Of a DNA stretch of 64,000 nucleotides, positions 27,801 to 36,430 are shown piece by piece. The DNA comes from AP-15 sp963785565. GTDB taxonomy: Bacteria > Pseudomonadota > Alphaproteobacteria > ATCC43930 > CGMCC-115725. Every line of letters begins with the position of its first letter. Position 1 is the first letter of the stretch. A program made the position numbers and the translations under genes. The stretch covers positions 1 through 64,000 of the forward strand of contig CAWAVV010000015.1 in the NCBI GenBank assembly GCA_963785565.1, read 5' to 3'. Under the pieces are notes generated by a model, which saw only the letters and a list, made by a program, of their open reading frames with translations, was not told the origin of the DNA and searched no databases.

Positions 27801-28052
27801 CACGCCTTCCTGCGAGGACAGAGCGTATTCGTGCAGAAATGCGTCGATGCCGCCCTTGCCGAGCCGTTCGCGGCGGACCGCGGTCACCAGGCGGCGGGCC
27901 GTCTCAGCGATACGGTCACGGGCGGCCGATGGCATCTCGGCGGCGGCGAGGATGCGCGCCACCGCCAGGGTCTCGTCGATCCGAGTGCTGTCACGGACGG
28001 CCGTGCGCAACGGCGAAGCCGGCGGCAAGGGTGTGGTGAACACGATATCCAT
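24900..28052 (-). CDS. putA: Bifunctional proline dehydrogenase / L-glutamate gamma-semialdehyde dehydrogenase PutA
   Basis: This 1050-residue protein oxidises proline to glutamate. The FAD-dependent proline dehydrogenase barrel is at about residues 150-480 (PGISVKLSALHPRYE, GAYWDSEIKRGQERGLDGYP). The NAD-dependent aldehyde dehydrogenase is at about 560-1020 (GVFACISPWNFPLAIFTGQI, IAETGGQNAMIVDSS, catalytic Cys in SAGQRCSSLRLLY). It starts at MDIVFTTPL with no ribbon-helix-helix domain, so it is the short, non-regulatory type of PutA and cannot repress its own gene like the enterobacterial protein. No adjacent Lrp-type regulator is seen. Divergent from the small OmpA gene. Confidence 0.96.
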   Translation of the reverse strand: MDIVFTTPLPPASPLRTAVRDSTRIDETLAVARILAAAEMPSAARDRIAETARRLVTAVRRERLGKGGIDAFLHEYALSSQEGVALLCLAEALLRIPDSETVDQLIRDKLGEGDWARHLGHSESVFVNASTWALMLTGRLLHSQPEAHDLRAALRRFAARSGEPVVRQAVTAAMRILARQFVMGRTIEEALERARAAGHQGYRHSYDMLGEAAHTATDAARYLAAYDHAIAAIGRSAAARPVVEAPGISVKLSALHPRYETAQRDRVLAEMGPRLLALARRARDAGIGFTIDAEEADRLDLSLDLVEALALAPDLSGWDGIGLAVQAYQKRALPLIDWLADLARRGKRRLMVRLVKGAYWDSEIKRGQERGLDGYPVYTRKLATDVCYLACARRLLDGGAAFYPQFATHNAHTAAAVLELAGERRDWEFQRLHGMGEALYEQIVGPERLGRPCRVYAPVGSHEELLAYLVRRLLENGANTSFVNRIVDERQPIDEIIADPVARLARLPVKAHARIPLPSDLYRPARQNSHGLDLNHPSVLTALRDELIPAFRQPWHAAPIIGGVEQPGENEPVLDPSDRRRQVGSVVMTGPEQVDQALARAVSSAPGWERMPAGERAAILERAADLFENHRAELMAQIIREGGRTIPAALAELREAADYLRYYAMRARADFASPEALPGPTGERNELALHGRGVFACISPWNFPLAIFTGQIAAALAAGNAVVAKPAEQTPLTAAAAVRLLHQAGVPVDVLHLLPGTGEAVGAPLVADPRVAGIAFTGSTDTARLINLELARRPGPIVPLIAETGGQNAMIVDSSALAEQVVVDVLTSAFESAGQRCSSLRLLYVQADIADRLLAMLTGAMAELSIGDPALIATDVGPVIDEPAREPLERHAARMAREGRLLYQCALPAGTEHGAFFAPRAFEIDSANRLDREVFGPILHVVRWSADRLDQVLDEIEATGYGLTSGVHSRIDENVRHILGRLRSGNNYVNRNMIGAVVGVQPFGGERLSGTGPKAGGPHYLHRFATERTVSTDTTAAGGNATLLSLQEEH

Positions 28053-28280
28053 GACGGCTTTCTCTCACTTTCTCCGTTATTTGATCCGATTCGGCAGATC
28101 TTTCTGTTAACGCCGCAACGGGGCCGGGATGCCTAATGTGGTGTGCCGGCCGTGCGCCGGGCAGCCCGGCCACGCGGGTTCGGTTCGGGAAAAGGGGACG
28201 GGTGAGCCTTGCGCCGCGGCCGCCAAATCCGCATACAATCGCGAGCATCCAGCTTTGTGCTGTTGTAGCGGGGGATATGA

Positions 28281-28703
28281 ATGAGTTCTGTATTCGGCAG
28301 ATTTTGTCTTTTGCTGCTGCTGGCGGCACCGCTCGCCTATCCGATCGGCGCGCGCGCCCAGACGAACCCGGCCGCGGCCAAAACCTCGGTTCCTCGCTAC
28401 CTGGTGTATTTCGACGAATTCAGCGCCTACCTGTCGCCCCAATCAAAGACGATCATCGCGCGCGCGGCGAAGCAGGCCAAGGCGGTGGGCGCCAAGACCA
28501 TCACCGTCCAGGCGCGGGCGAGCGCCACCGGCACCGTGCAAACCAACAAATACTTGGCGATGACGCGCGCCTCGATCGTAGCCGACGAGCTCGAGGCGAA
28601 CGGCATCGCACCGGCGATGGTCCAGCAGGAGCCGATCGGCCAGACCGGGTCGAGCGATCCTTCGGTGTTCAACCGCCGCGTCGACATCATCGTTCATCCG
28701 TGA
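28281..28703 (+). CDS. Small secreted OmpA-domain protein
   Basis: This 140-residue protein has a signal peptide (SVFGRFCLLLLLAAPLAYPI..ARAQ) followed directly by a single OmpA-like domain (YLVYFDEFSAYLSPQSKTII, ITVQARASATGTVQTNKYLA, FNRRVDIIVHP). The F-x-x-x-x-A/S-x-L-S opening and the final NRRV.I are conserved. It has no barrel or lipobox, so it would be a free periplasmic peptidoglycan-binding protein. It is divergently placed from putA. Confidence 0.8.
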   Translation: MSSVFGRFCLLLLLAAPLAYPIGARAQTNPAAAKTSVPRYLVYFDEFSAYLSPQSKTIIARAAKQAKAVGAKTITVQARASATGTVQTNKYLAMTRASIVADELEANGIAPAMVQQEPIGQTGSSDPSVFNRRVDIIVHP

Positions 28704-29006
28704 ATGCGGGTGCGATGCCTGGGCGCTTGCCGGTCGTCACCTGCGATCCGAGCCCGCAGGAGCCGGGCGATCGTCGATGCCCCTTGCCCGCTCCGGATTT
28801 GATCGGAGGTGCACCGGTCGGGCGAGCCGACCGCGGTATGGGTTCTCGGCGAACATTCAATTATTAGATGTGGCTTGACATAAACAACACTAAATGAGAG
28901 AGTTCGAGTTTAATCTCGCCACCCGCTCGGCTACGCGGCCGTTTCTGCTTCTCTCTGGCGAGCGGGCCGGCGCATTCGCCGAGCTGTGTTCGGGAAAGCG
29001 GGAATC
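28704..29006. other. Gap at the start of the polysaccharide locus
   Basis: No gene. The right part is AT-rich compared with its surroundings and holds TTGACA at about 28875, a good -35 box, but no convincing -10 box 16-18 bases downstream. It is probably the promoter region of the gene at 29007. GC-rich leftovers of unclear origin fill the left half. Confidence 0.3.
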
Positions 29007-30317
29007 ATGAGGATCGGGATACTCGGTGGAGGATTGGTCGGCCTGGTGGTCGGCAGCCGCTGCACGGCACATCAATGCGAAATACTCGAACTCGAAGGGA
29101 AGGTTGGCGGTCACTGCCAAAGCCTCGTCGTGGACGGATACACCTTCGATCTTGGCGGCCCTCACATTCTGTTTTCGAGCAACAAGGAAATCCTCGCTCT
29201 TCTCCACCGGCAGCTCGGCGACAATGTCGCCCAACGTCGCCGCAACAATAAGATTTGGTACGACGGGCGATATGTTAAATATCCGTTCGAAAATGGGCTT
29301 TACGATCTAACCCCGGAAGATCGTTTCGAATGTCTGTATCACTATCTGAAAAATGATTACCCGCAGCCGACCAATTTCAAAGAATGGATCTACCACGTTT
29401 TTGGCAAGGGTATCGCTGAGAAATACCTGATCCCTTACAATGAGAAGATCTGGAACGTGCCGGCGGAAGAGATGGCCTTTGATTGGGTCGAGGGGCGGGT
29501 GCCTCGCCCGCCGATCGCCGATGTCGTCAAGTCGGCGGTCGGCGTGGAGACCGAGGGCTATACCCATCAATTGAATTTCGGTTACCCCAAGACCGGCGGC
29601 ATCGAGGCGGTGCCGCGTTCGTTCGCCAAGGATTGTCCCAACATCACCTTGAATTATCGGGTGCGGAAGGTGTGTCGCGACGGCAGAAAATGGCAGGTCA
29701 GCGACGGCCGCGCGATCAAGAGCTACGACAAGATCGTTTCCACCATTCCGATAGAGGATCTGATCGACGCGCTGCCGGAGGTCCCGGAGCAGGTGCGGCG
29801 ATGCGTGCGCGGACTGCGTTACAACTCGCTGGTGACGGTCATGATCGGCGCGACCTCGACCGCGCCGCTGCCCTACACCGCCCTTTACGTACCGGACATG
29901 CGCTTCCCGTTTCATCGGCTGTCGTTTCCGCTCAATTTCACCGACGAAGGGGCGCCTCCCGGTCACATCGCGATTACCGCGGAAATCACCACCAATCCGG
30001 GCGATGGCATTCACGAAGCGGGCGATGATGAAATCAGCCGGCGTGTCGTGGACGGAATTGTCGAGATGGGGCTAATCGGTTCGGGCGATGTGCGTTTCTG
30101 CAAGATGCACCGCACCAAGCACGCCTATGTCGTCCGCAGCTTCGATTATCGTCAGAATCTCACGACGGCGCTCGACTACCTGAACGGTCTGGGGATCGTC
30201 AGTGTCGGACGCAACGCCGAATTCGAATACATCAATATGGACGAGGCGGTGCGCCGCGGTCTCGCCGCAGTGGAGGCCTTACTGAGGCCGATGGGCCCAG
30301 CCGATTCTGGGCGGTAA
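29007..30317 (+). CDS. FAD-dependent amine-oxidase-like protein (UDP-galactopyranose mutase/protoporphyrinogen oxidase superfamily)
   Basis: This 436-residue protein has an N-terminal dinucleotide-binding motif (GILGGGLVGLVVGSR), then GKVGGHCQSLVVDGYTFDLG and GPHILFSSN. These are typical of FAD proteins annotated as amine oxidase or protoporphyrinogen-oxidase-like and found in glycan clusters. The segment YNEKIWNVPAEEM resembles UDP-galactopyranose mutase-type proteins. Its start at ATG 29007 fits the fold; an upstream GTG/ATG would add residues before the FAD motif. Its place at the head of a polysaccharide locus suggests a sugar-nucleotide or lipid-linked sugar substrate; that is inference. 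Confidence 0.8.
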   Translation: MRIGILGGGLVGLVVGSRCTAHQCEILELEGKVGGHCQSLVVDGYTFDLGGPHILFSSNKEILALLHRQLGDNVAQRRRNNKIWYDGRYVKYPFENGLYDLTPEDRFECLYHYLKNDYPQPTNFKEWIYHVFGKGIAEKYLIPYNEKIWNVPAEEMAFDWVEGRVPRPPIADVVKSAVGVETEGYTHQLNFGYPKTGGIEAVPRSFAKDCPNITLNYRVRKVCRDGRKWQVSDGRAIKSYDKIVSTIPIEDLIDALPEVPEQVRRCVRGLRYNSLVTVMIGATSTAPLPYTALYVPDMRFPFHRLSFPLNFTDEGAPPGHIAITAEITTNPGDGIHEAGDDEISRRVVDGIVEMGLIGSGDVRFCKMHRTKHAYVVRSFDYRQNLTTALDYLNGLGIVSVGRNAEFEYINMDEAVRRGLAAVEALLRPMGPADSGR

Positions 30318-30336
30318 ATTTGGGGTTTCCACAGGA

Positions 30337-31071
30337 CTACCCGCCTCTCTTGCTGAACCGTGTCCCCAAGATCCGCTTGGCGGTCCAATAAGCGCTCTGC
30401 AGCGGCTGCATCGTGCTGCTGCCGATACGCTCCCTGTAGGGGATGTAAATAAATTTGACGCGAAAACCTCGATGGATTGTCCGCAAGATCAGGTCGACGG
30501 GGAGTGCCGGTCCTGCGGCGTTGCAGCCCAGGCTCGCCACCAGCTCGCGCCGATAAGCGCGCATGCCGCTGTGCAAATCGGTTATCCGGCGCCCGAACAG
30601 CAGTGATGCGAACATCGCGAAACCGCGATTGGCGAGGTAGTTCACCCATGGCATCGCCGGCGGTTTGCGTTCGAGGCGCGAACCGTCGACGAGGTCGTAA
30701 CCCTGGTCCAAAACCATCCGGGCCATCGGTTCGATAAAGTCGACCGGATAGGTGTCGTCGCAATCCATCGTCACCGCAACCGGCCGCGTATAGGAGCGCA
30801 GAGCCAGGTCCATCGCCCGCCCATAACCTTGCGGCGGAAACTGCCTGATCACCGTGGCCCCGAGGGCGACGGCGATCTCGGGCGTGGCGTCTCGGCTCGA
30901 ATCGACGATGACGATTTCAGCGGCCGGCAACAGCCTCTGAATATCGCCGATCACTTTGCCGACCGCCTTTTCCTCGTTCATCGTGATCATCACGATGGAG
31001 ATGTCGGCGCCGGGCGCATCCGACGCCGGCGGCGGGGCGGCGCGGGCGGAGGACGCAACGTCTTCAATCAT
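30337..31071 (-). CDS. Family 2 glycosyltransferase (dolichyl-phosphate mannose synthase-like)
   Basis: This 244-residue GT-A glycosyltransferase has ISIVMITMNEEKAVGKVIGD, VIVDSSRDATPEIA and the catalytic MDCDDTYP (DxD type). A later GLTDLHSGMRAYRRE-like segment is present (ITDLHSGMRAYRREL). It resembles polyprenyl-phosphate sugar transferases without membrane segments. ATG 31071 is used. The flippase-like gene lies 80 bases upstream on the same strand, so the two may be co-transcribed: one makes a lipid-linked sugar and the other handles lipid transport. Confidence 0.88.
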   Translation of the reverse strand: MIEDVASSARAAPPPASDAPGADISIVMITMNEEKAVGKVIGDIQRLLPAAEIVIVDSSRDATPEIAVALGATVIRQFPPQGYGRAMDLALRSYTRPVAVTMDCDDTYPVDFIEPMARMVLDQGYDLVDGSRLERKPPAMPWVNYLANRGFAMFASLLFGRRITDLHSGMRAYRRELVASLGCNAAGPALPVDLILRTIHRGFRVKFIYIPYRERIGSSTMQPLQSAYWTAKRILGTRFSKRGG

Positions 31072-31150
31072 AGCTGCCGCTCTTGGTTCGAAACTCGACC
31101 GCCTGCCTGGTCCGGAACACGATCGAGAATTATCGGGCTTTCCGCGAGAC

Positions 31151-32173
31151 TTATCCGATCGCCTTGCGCGCGCCCGGGTCGCCCGATCGCGCAACGTCCC
31201 AATCGGCGAGCCAGATCAGGCCACCGGGCAAGCCGACGATGATGAGGCACAGTCCCAGCAACACCGAGGTCGCCAGCGCCGCCTCGGCGGGGATCCCGAA
31301 GGAAGCAAGCGCGACCACCAGCACCACTTCGCGCACACCCCAACCGGCCAAGGATACCGGCAGCAGCTGGATCAAGGAGACCGGGGGCACGATCATGACC
31401 CAGCTTTCCAGAGAAAGGCGGCTGCCGACAGCATCGCCGACAAGCTTGAAGGTGAGGATGGTGAGCCCAATCGCGCAGACGGAGAGGCCGAGAACGGCGC
31501 TGAAGCGTCGGGGATGCGTAAACAGACGCCGGCTTGCCCGCGACAGCTCCGCCAGCGGGGCAATCGCCCGGTGACGCAACACGCGCCGCGGCAGTTGATC
31601 GAGCGACAGAAGCCCGAGCAGGCCGAATAAAGCGGCGGCGAACACCGCCACGACGCCGTCGCGCTGCCGCGCGTCCGGCAGCACCTGCAACAGGACCGGC
31701 AAACTCGCCGCGTAAAGGACGACCAGCACCAGATACCCGCAGGCGCGGTCGAGCAGAATACTCCTGACCGCCGCCCCCAAGCCGATGCCGAGCTTACGGC
31801 AACGCCAAGCCCGAACGGCGTCGCCGCCGATACCGGTAGGCAGGACCTGGTTGAAGAACAGCCCGACAAGGACGATCTTGAGCAACGCGCCGGGCCCCGG
31901 CGAACGCGCCTCGGCCGACAGGATGATGTGCCAGCGGAACCCGGTGATCAGGCTTCCCACCAACTGTGCGACGAGCGCCGCCACCAGCAGCGGCAGGGAG
32001 GCATGGCCCATCATCTGGGCTGCCCGGCTCAAATCGACACGCGCCGCCAAAGCCCACAACAACCCGGCCGTGGCAAGGAGCCGAAGGCTCGTGATCAGGA
32101 ATTTACGGATGGGGCTAACCTGGTTGCCGGCTGGGCCGTGGCGATAGATGCTGGCTCGGCCGGATGCTGTCAA
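31151..32173 (-). CDS. Flippase-like integral membrane protein (YbhN/AglD, LPG-synthase TM type)
   Basis: This 340-residue protein has about eight membrane segments and the family motifs GFRWHIILSA, FFNQVLPTGIGGDAVRAWRC and LLPVSLAGWGVREVVLVVAL. Such proteins are annotated lysylphosphatidylglycerol synthase TM region or flippase-like and often sit with glycosyltransferases. The first possible start in this frame is TTG 32173; no ATG gives a full first membrane segment. The first 150 bases are duplicated at 33177-33324 (about 97% identity). Confidence 0.82.
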   Translation of the reverse strand: MTASGRASIYRHGPAGNQVSPIRKFLITSLRLLATAGLLWALAARVDLSRAAQMMGHASLPLLVAALVAQLVGSLITGFRWHIILSAEARSPGPGALLKIVLVGLFFNQVLPTGIGGDAVRAWRCRKLGIGLGAAVRSILLDRACGYLVLVVLYAASLPVLLQVLPDARQRDGVVAVFAAALFGLLGLLSLDQLPRRVLRHRAIAPLAELSRASRRLFTHPRRFSAVLGLSVCAIGLTILTFKLVGDAVGSRLSLESWVMIVPPVSLIQLLPVSLAGWGVREVVLVVALASFGIPAEAALATSVLLGLCLIIVGLPGGLIWLADWDVARSGDPGARKAIG

Positions 32174-32224
32174 GACTTGCGAGGTTTGCCGGCCCGGGGC
32201 GCACGAAGAGAGGAGCTCCGACTT

Positions 32225-32310
32225 TGCGGCGTTTCATTTCGATGCGGCTGATCTGAGCCTCGGGCAGGGGCGCGAAGCCCGTCAAGCCATGCATCAGCAG
32301 CATTGTCCTG
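32225..32310. repeat. Direct repeat A (downstream copy) next to the methyltransferase 3' end
   Basis: On the minus strand this reads LMHGLTGFAPLPEAQ in translation. A diverged copy at about 33077-33176 reads LMHGVASFTPLPEVQ. The two copies bracket the methyltransferase gene in direct orientation. They match in blocks (CTGCCCGAGG, CTGATGCATGGC) with insertions between. Confidence 0.5.
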
Positions 32311-32986
32311 AATTTCCAGAACGCTGCGATGAACGGTCAATTCGCCGCTGCCGATCGCCGTGACCAACCTCCAGCCGGGCGATGAAATGCAGCGACCGCT
32401 CGAATACCCAGTTGCCCGGAAACGGATACAATCCCAGTTGGCCGCGATATTCCGACATTTTGAGACCGAGTACGCCGAACGCCGAGCGCCATTGCCCGCT
32501 CGACCAGTAGTTGTACGGCAGGACAACTCCATGCGGCGCATTGCCCACCCAGTCCATAAAGCGCAACAGAGTTCCGGCCGCGAAACCGTCACGGTTATGA
32601 TCCTTGATAATTATATATTTTCGCGATACTCGTCGCGCCTCCCTCAATAGTGGCATCGGGTCGATCGTGTGATGCAGGACGTCGATAAGAAGAACGACGT
32701 CGAAACTTTGGTCCGAATGCGGGATGCGTACACCGTCATATTTCAGCACCGGCATCCGCAGCCGTTGTCTGAGCAAAATGTCGATCCCCTGGATCGGGGA
32801 TTGGGGCCTTGCCGCCATCACCATTTCGTCGATCAACCCGTCGCCGCATCCGACGTCTAGGATCCGCGCGTCTGGCGGCATCAATTCGAGCAGGTGCCTA
32901 AGCAGCACTCGAGAGCGCCGAGCGGCCGCCAATCGCCTGTGCGGCTCCCGAATTATAACGTCGCGCAGACGCGAAGTTTGAATCAA
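32294..32986 (-). CDS. Class I SAM-dependent methyltransferase
   Basis: This 230-residue protein has motif I ARILDVGCGDGLIDEMV, then a motif II-like QSFDVVLLIDVLHHTIDP and YIIIKDHNRDGFAAGT. The body ends at FERSLHFIARLEV, where homologues normally stop. The last 20 residues (GHGDRQRRIDRSSQRSGNSG..) look like read-through into repeat A, so the natural stop may have been lost at a junction. The substrate is unknown, presumably a sugar in this locus. It is the cargo between the intact flippase gene and its truncated copy. Confidence 0.85.
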   Translation of the reverse strand: MIQTSRLRDVIIREPHRRLAAARRSRVLLRHLLELMPPDARILDVGCGDGLIDEMVMAARPQSPIQGIDILLRQRLRMPVLKYDGVRIPHSDQSFDVVLLIDVLHHTIDPMPLLREARRVSRKYIIIKDHNRDGFAAGTLLRFMDWVGNAPHGVVLPYNYWSSGQWRSAFGVLGLKMSEYRGQLGLYPFPGNWVFERSLHFIARLEVGHGDRQRRIDRSSQRSGNSGQCC

Positions 32987-33176
32987 ACCGCGGCTCCATT
33001 GTCTGCGGTAAATCTATCAATAAATCATAAACATCCCAAGGCTCGGTATAAAGATTCGGACGGCGGCACCGCTGGCTTTTGCGGGGTTCGATATCGACGC
33101 GGCCAGCCTCTCCGGCGAGGTCACACTGAACCTCGGGCAGTGGGGTGAAGCTGGCCACGCCATGCATCAGTACCAT

Positions 33177-33375
33177 GATCTGGGCTGCCCGGCTCAAATC
33201 GACCCGCGCCGCCAAAGCCCACAACAACCCGGCCGTGGCAAGGAGCCGAAGGTTCGTGATCAGGAATTTACGGATGGGGCTAACCTGGTTGCCGGCTCGG
33301 CCGTGGCGATAGATGCTGGCTCGGTTGGACCCTGTCAAGGCTTGCACGATCCCCCAAGCCGAGGCGCACGAAGTA
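33177..33375 (-). pseudogene. Truncated copy of the flippase gene 5' end
   Basis: 33177-33324 aligns without gaps to 32013-32160 with about 5 substitutions in 148 bases; weaker homology continues to about 33375. It encodes RASIYRHGRAGNQVSPIRKF, then LITNLRLLATAGLLWALAAR and stops being flippase after RAAQIM. It then joins repeat A' (LMHGVASFTPLPEVQ) and runs into non-coding sequence before the methyltransferase gene. It shares no reading with the following glycosyltransferase gene. Confidence 0.85.
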
Positions 33376-33385
33376 ACTTCAATCG

Positions 33386-35107
33386 TCATAAGGGGCTCAA
33401 AATGCCCCTTGGACTGTCCGCATCTCGCGCATAGGCATAGAAGCGCCGGTGCGGGAAAAGCCTTCGCAAATCGCCGAGCCGATGCGGAAGGTCGAGCGCG
33501 TAAATGACATCCCGGTCGATCGCGAGCCCGTTCCGCGTCAAGTCCATAGGAGTGAAGCTCCGCAACCGGCCGGTCCCGGAATGGACGACGACGACGGCGT
33601 TGTGCAAGCCTCGATCTCGAACCTGATCGTACAGGTCCATGCGCTCATCGACGATCCCTCGGAAGAGCCAGCCCAAGAACATTGCGCCTGCGATGCACCA
33701 CGTCGCGTGCGCAAAGAGAAGACAGACGGCAGAGGACGCCCATCTTGGCCGTGCCCGGTCCTGCAGCAACGACACGAGCCCCGAGACGATCGTCAGCACG
33801 AGGAAGGGATAGGCCTCGAAATAGTAGCGCGGGCCATACCGGTTGCCGCCGTTCCCCGGGAGGAGCAGGTAAGCGGCCACCGTTACCGGAACAATGAAAT
33901 CGAAGAAACTGAACCTCCTTCGGACGCCCTTCCACGCGAAGGCGGCGAAGTAGCCGAGCAGCAGCAGCGGCGAGGTGAAGACGGCAAGCTCGCCCATAAA
34001 GCGTGCAGCCATGTGCAATTGGTCGAGGGGTGTATAGGCATGTCCATCCGCATCGACTGGGAAGAGGCCGAACTTCGCGAGCGGAGTGTTCGACGTCGTT
34101 ATATCCGGTAGCGGCCACCCAGTCGTGATGTCGTAAAACAGCAGCAGGGCGGCGAGGAAGGGCAGGCCACCGAGAATGATCGAGGGTGCCATAACATAGT
34201 GCCGACGGCCTGCTCGCCCGACGAAGGCGGCGAGGAAGGGCAGACCGAACAGCAGCGGATCAAAAATGCGAATCAGTCCAAGCATGCCGAGTGCGACCCC
34301 GGCGAGGAAGCCCCTGGAAAACTGCGGCCGATCGAGAAATTCCGCGGCCATCCAGCAAAATAGCGCGCCGGCAGCGGCGGCGGGAACGTGGGTGAAGTAA
34401 GAGCCGGCGTTGAACAGGAAAAAGGGCGAGAGCGCAACGAGAGAAAGCGCCAGGATGCCGCCGAGCGGGCCGTCCTGACGCTCCCCGAGCTTGAAGACCG
34501 CGAACAGCAGGACGATACCTGCCAGGGGACAAACCAGCCAGGTCGGGAGGTCGAAAATTCTCGCCCCCGCCAGCAACAGCGGCCAGCCGGGCTGGTACAA
34601 GGCGACCCACTTGCCATCTAGCTCGCTGATGTGCAGGAATGAAAAGAATTCGTGGAGTGGCGGCAGCGGGTTCCATAGTCGCCCGGCCAGAAAGGTATCG
34701 GCTTCGAACAGGTAAGCATACTCGTCGGCGGAATTGGGAAAGGCCCGCAGCACCCAGACCACCGCGAGCGAGCCCGCGAATGCGGTGACGGTCACGCCCA
34801 ACGCCACCACGCGCCAATGGGCAGCCAGCGCAGCCGGTAGTGCGGCAAGCCGCGAGACCAGATTGGTGGCTTGAACGGCCAACACGAGCCCGAGCAAAGA
34901 CAGGGCGGCCGCGCCGAGAACCGGCAGGGGATTGTGAGCGGTCGTGATAAGCAGGCCATCGGATGAACTTGCCCCGCCCAATTTCAACTGCAGAGCGTCG
35001 AGGCCGAGGGCCGAGATCAACATCAGCCCGGCCGAACACAGAAACACCAACCTTAGGCGAGGGTTTTCGACCGCGCCGCCACGCGTCGTTATATTTTTGT
35101 TGACCAT
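33386..35107 (-). CDS. Multi-spanning glycosyltransferase (ArnT/PMT, GT39/GT83-like)
   Basis: This 573-residue inner-membrane protein has about ten hydrophobic segments and a large C-terminal soluble tail. The first periplasmic loop carries FPNSADEYAYLFEADTFLAG, whose acidic residues match the catalytic DE motif of GT39-type enzymes that use polyprenyl-phosphate sugars. NGGNRYGPRYYFEAYPFLVL is a further conserved loop. The acceptor is probably lipid A or a surface polymer. ATG 35107 fits. The frame is intact over its whole length. Confidence 0.83.
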   Translation of the reverse strand: MVNKNITTRGGAVENPRLRLVFLCSAGLMLISALGLDALQLKLGGASSSDGLLITTAHNPLPVLGAAALSLLGLVLAVQATNLVSRLAALPAALAAHWRVVALGVTVTAFAGSLAVVWVLRAFPNSADEYAYLFEADTFLAGRLWNPLPPLHEFFSFLHISELDGKWVALYQPGWPLLLAGARIFDLPTWLVCPLAGIVLLFAVFKLGERQDGPLGGILALSLVALSPFFLFNAGSYFTHVPAAAAGALFCWMAAEFLDRPQFSRGFLAGVALGMLGLIRIFDPLLFGLPFLAAFVGRAGRRHYVMAPSIILGGLPFLAALLLFYDITTGWPLPDITTSNTPLAKFGLFPVDADGHAYTPLDQLHMAARFMGELAVFTSPLLLLGYFAAFAWKGVRRRFSFFDFIVPVTVAAYLLLPGNGGNRYGPRYYFEAYPFLVLTIVSGLVSLLQDRARPRWASSAVCLLFAHATWCIAGAMFLGWLFRGIVDERMDLYDQVRDRGLHNAVVVVHSGTGRLRSFTPMDLTRNGLAIDRDVIYALDLPHRLGDLRRLFPHRRFYAYARDADSPRGILSPL

Positions 35108-35558
35108 ACTTCGCGCACCCTCAAACGGCTCGGGATCGCCTTGGTAAGGCTGCTGCCCTCGCGCGCCAACTACCGGATCTTTCCGCTGTCCATGCGAACC
35201 CTAATTCCTGCTCTTGAAGCGAGCCTTACTCATCTTCTCCGTTTGTCTCGATGGACATGCCTTTCAGCTTCGGCCATAAACCCTCACGCTTCCATCGAAT
35301 TCTAGGCCAAACAGGTGCAAGCGGGTAACCGTCGACGTGACGATCGTGATGCGTTGTCTGGACGAAACGGCGGCGATCGGAGCGCGCATTAAACTTAGGC
35401 AGGCCCTGGTGCACGGGCTCGAACAGAAGGTGCAGGGAACTGGTCGAGTTTGGCCGGGATCCCGGCGGCGGATGTGGTCCAGGAGAGCGGTTTTGGGCTG
35501 GCATTTGATATAAGCCATGGCACTAACACCGATGAAGTCCGGTGGATGAAGTCAAATT
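35108..35558. other. Gap between divergent glycosyltransferase genes
   Basis: Two overlapping minus-strand ORFs (35226-35504 and 35264-35518) are the only open frames of note. The first reads LLFEPVHQGLPKFNARSDRR and DGYPLAPVWPRIRWKREGLW, which has the feel of protein but no family I can name, and could be a transposon remnant. Promoters for both flanking genes should lie here; no clear boxes are visible. Confidence 0.35.
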
Positions 35559-36326
35559 ATGGGCTTATTCGAACTCTCCCCTGAAGGAACCGCGCTGCCA
35601 CTGCGCATCGGTGAAGCGGATGTTCTCGATGTGTCCTTCTTTGTTCCATGCTACAATGAAGAACGTCATGTCGTCGAGGCGATCGAGAAGCTTGTTACTG
35701 TAGCAACGACTTTGAAGCTTGCCTACGAAATTCTGGTTTTCGACGACTGTTCCGCAGACAGGACGGTAGAGGTGGTCAACGCCTACCGCAGGGCGCATCC
35801 GGAAACCCGGCTTCGCCTCTTCGCGAATGAGGTCAATCGAGGCGTGGCTCGAAATTTCATCGAAGGCGCATTCCAAGGCGTAGGCGCCTATTACCGCGTG
35901 GTGTGTGGCGACGATGTCGAGCCGATCGAAACCTTGCAGAAGGTATTGGAGAATATGGGCAAGGCCGACATCATTATTCCATACCACACTCAAGTTATTG
36001 GAAGGTCGCCTTTCAGGCGTCTTATTTCTCGATTCTATACGATTCTGGTCAACATCGTGAGCGGTCGAAGGCTACACTACTACAATGGCCTGCCGCTGTT
36101 TCGTCGGCGCGACGTGACACGCTTTCACGTCGAGGCGACGGGTTTGGGTTATCAAGCCGAGTTCCTGCTGCGGCTCTTGCAAGAGGGGAGATCCTACATA
36201 GAGATTCCGCTGGTCGCGAGCGACCGGGAAGGATCGGTATCGCTCGATTTTAGGAATTTCGTGTCTGTCGGGTACTCCATCTTCAGGATTGCCATCCGGC
36301 GCGTAGGGAATCTTGTGCGCAAATAA
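35559..36326 (+). CDS. Family 2 glycosyltransferase
   Basis: This 255-residue protein has the GT-A start VSFFVPCYNEERHVVEAIEK, then EILVFDDCSADRTVEVV and VVCGDDVEPIETL (nucleotide-sugar and metal site). The C-terminal part (GYQAEFLLRLLQEGRSYIEI) is normal for GT2 enzymes without membrane anchors. Donor and acceptor are unknown. It precedes the truncated methyltransferase fragment by 22 bases. Confidence 0.86.
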   Translation: MGLFELSPEGTALPLRIGEADVLDVSFFVPCYNEERHVVEAIEKLVTVATTLKLAYEILVFDDCSADRTVEVVNAYRRAHPETRLRLFANEVNRGVARNFIEGAFQGVGAYYRVVCGDDVEPIETLQKVLENMGKADIIIPYHTQVIGRSPFRRLISRFYTILVNIVSGRRLHYYNGLPLFRRRDVTRFHVEATGLGYQAEFLLRLLQEGRSYIEIPLVASDREGSVSLDFRNFVSVGYSIFRIAIRRVGNLVRK

Positions 36327-36348
36327 AGCTGAAGCGGGAGCTCTGCCG

Positions 36349-36430
36349 GTGACAGAACGCAACGCCTAGTACGATCTCGCCAAGCCGGACTCGCTTTCGA
36401 ACCCGGTGGCGGCCCGGATGCGGACGCGAA
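36349..36430 (+). pseudogene. Truncated copy of the 5' end of the methyltransferase gene at 38491
   Basis: 82 bases align without gaps to 38491-38572 with about 10 differences (close to 88% identity). The copy begins at the same GTG start and reads VTERNA, a stop (TAG), then YDLAKPDSLSNPVAARMRTR. The stop and the loss of homology after CGGACGCGAA show it is dead. Between it and the intact gene lie the Rieske gene, unassigned sequence and IS1380 debris. Confidence 0.8.

Noticed and set aside
26445..28136. A 563-codon plus-strand open frame opposite putA
   Set aside because: Shadow of putA in high-GC DNA; no domain or ribosome-binding site.
28875..28905. Sigma-70 promoter with TTGACA
   Set aside because: The -35 box is perfect, but no -10 box is found at the required spacing. 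It is mentioned only in the gap description.
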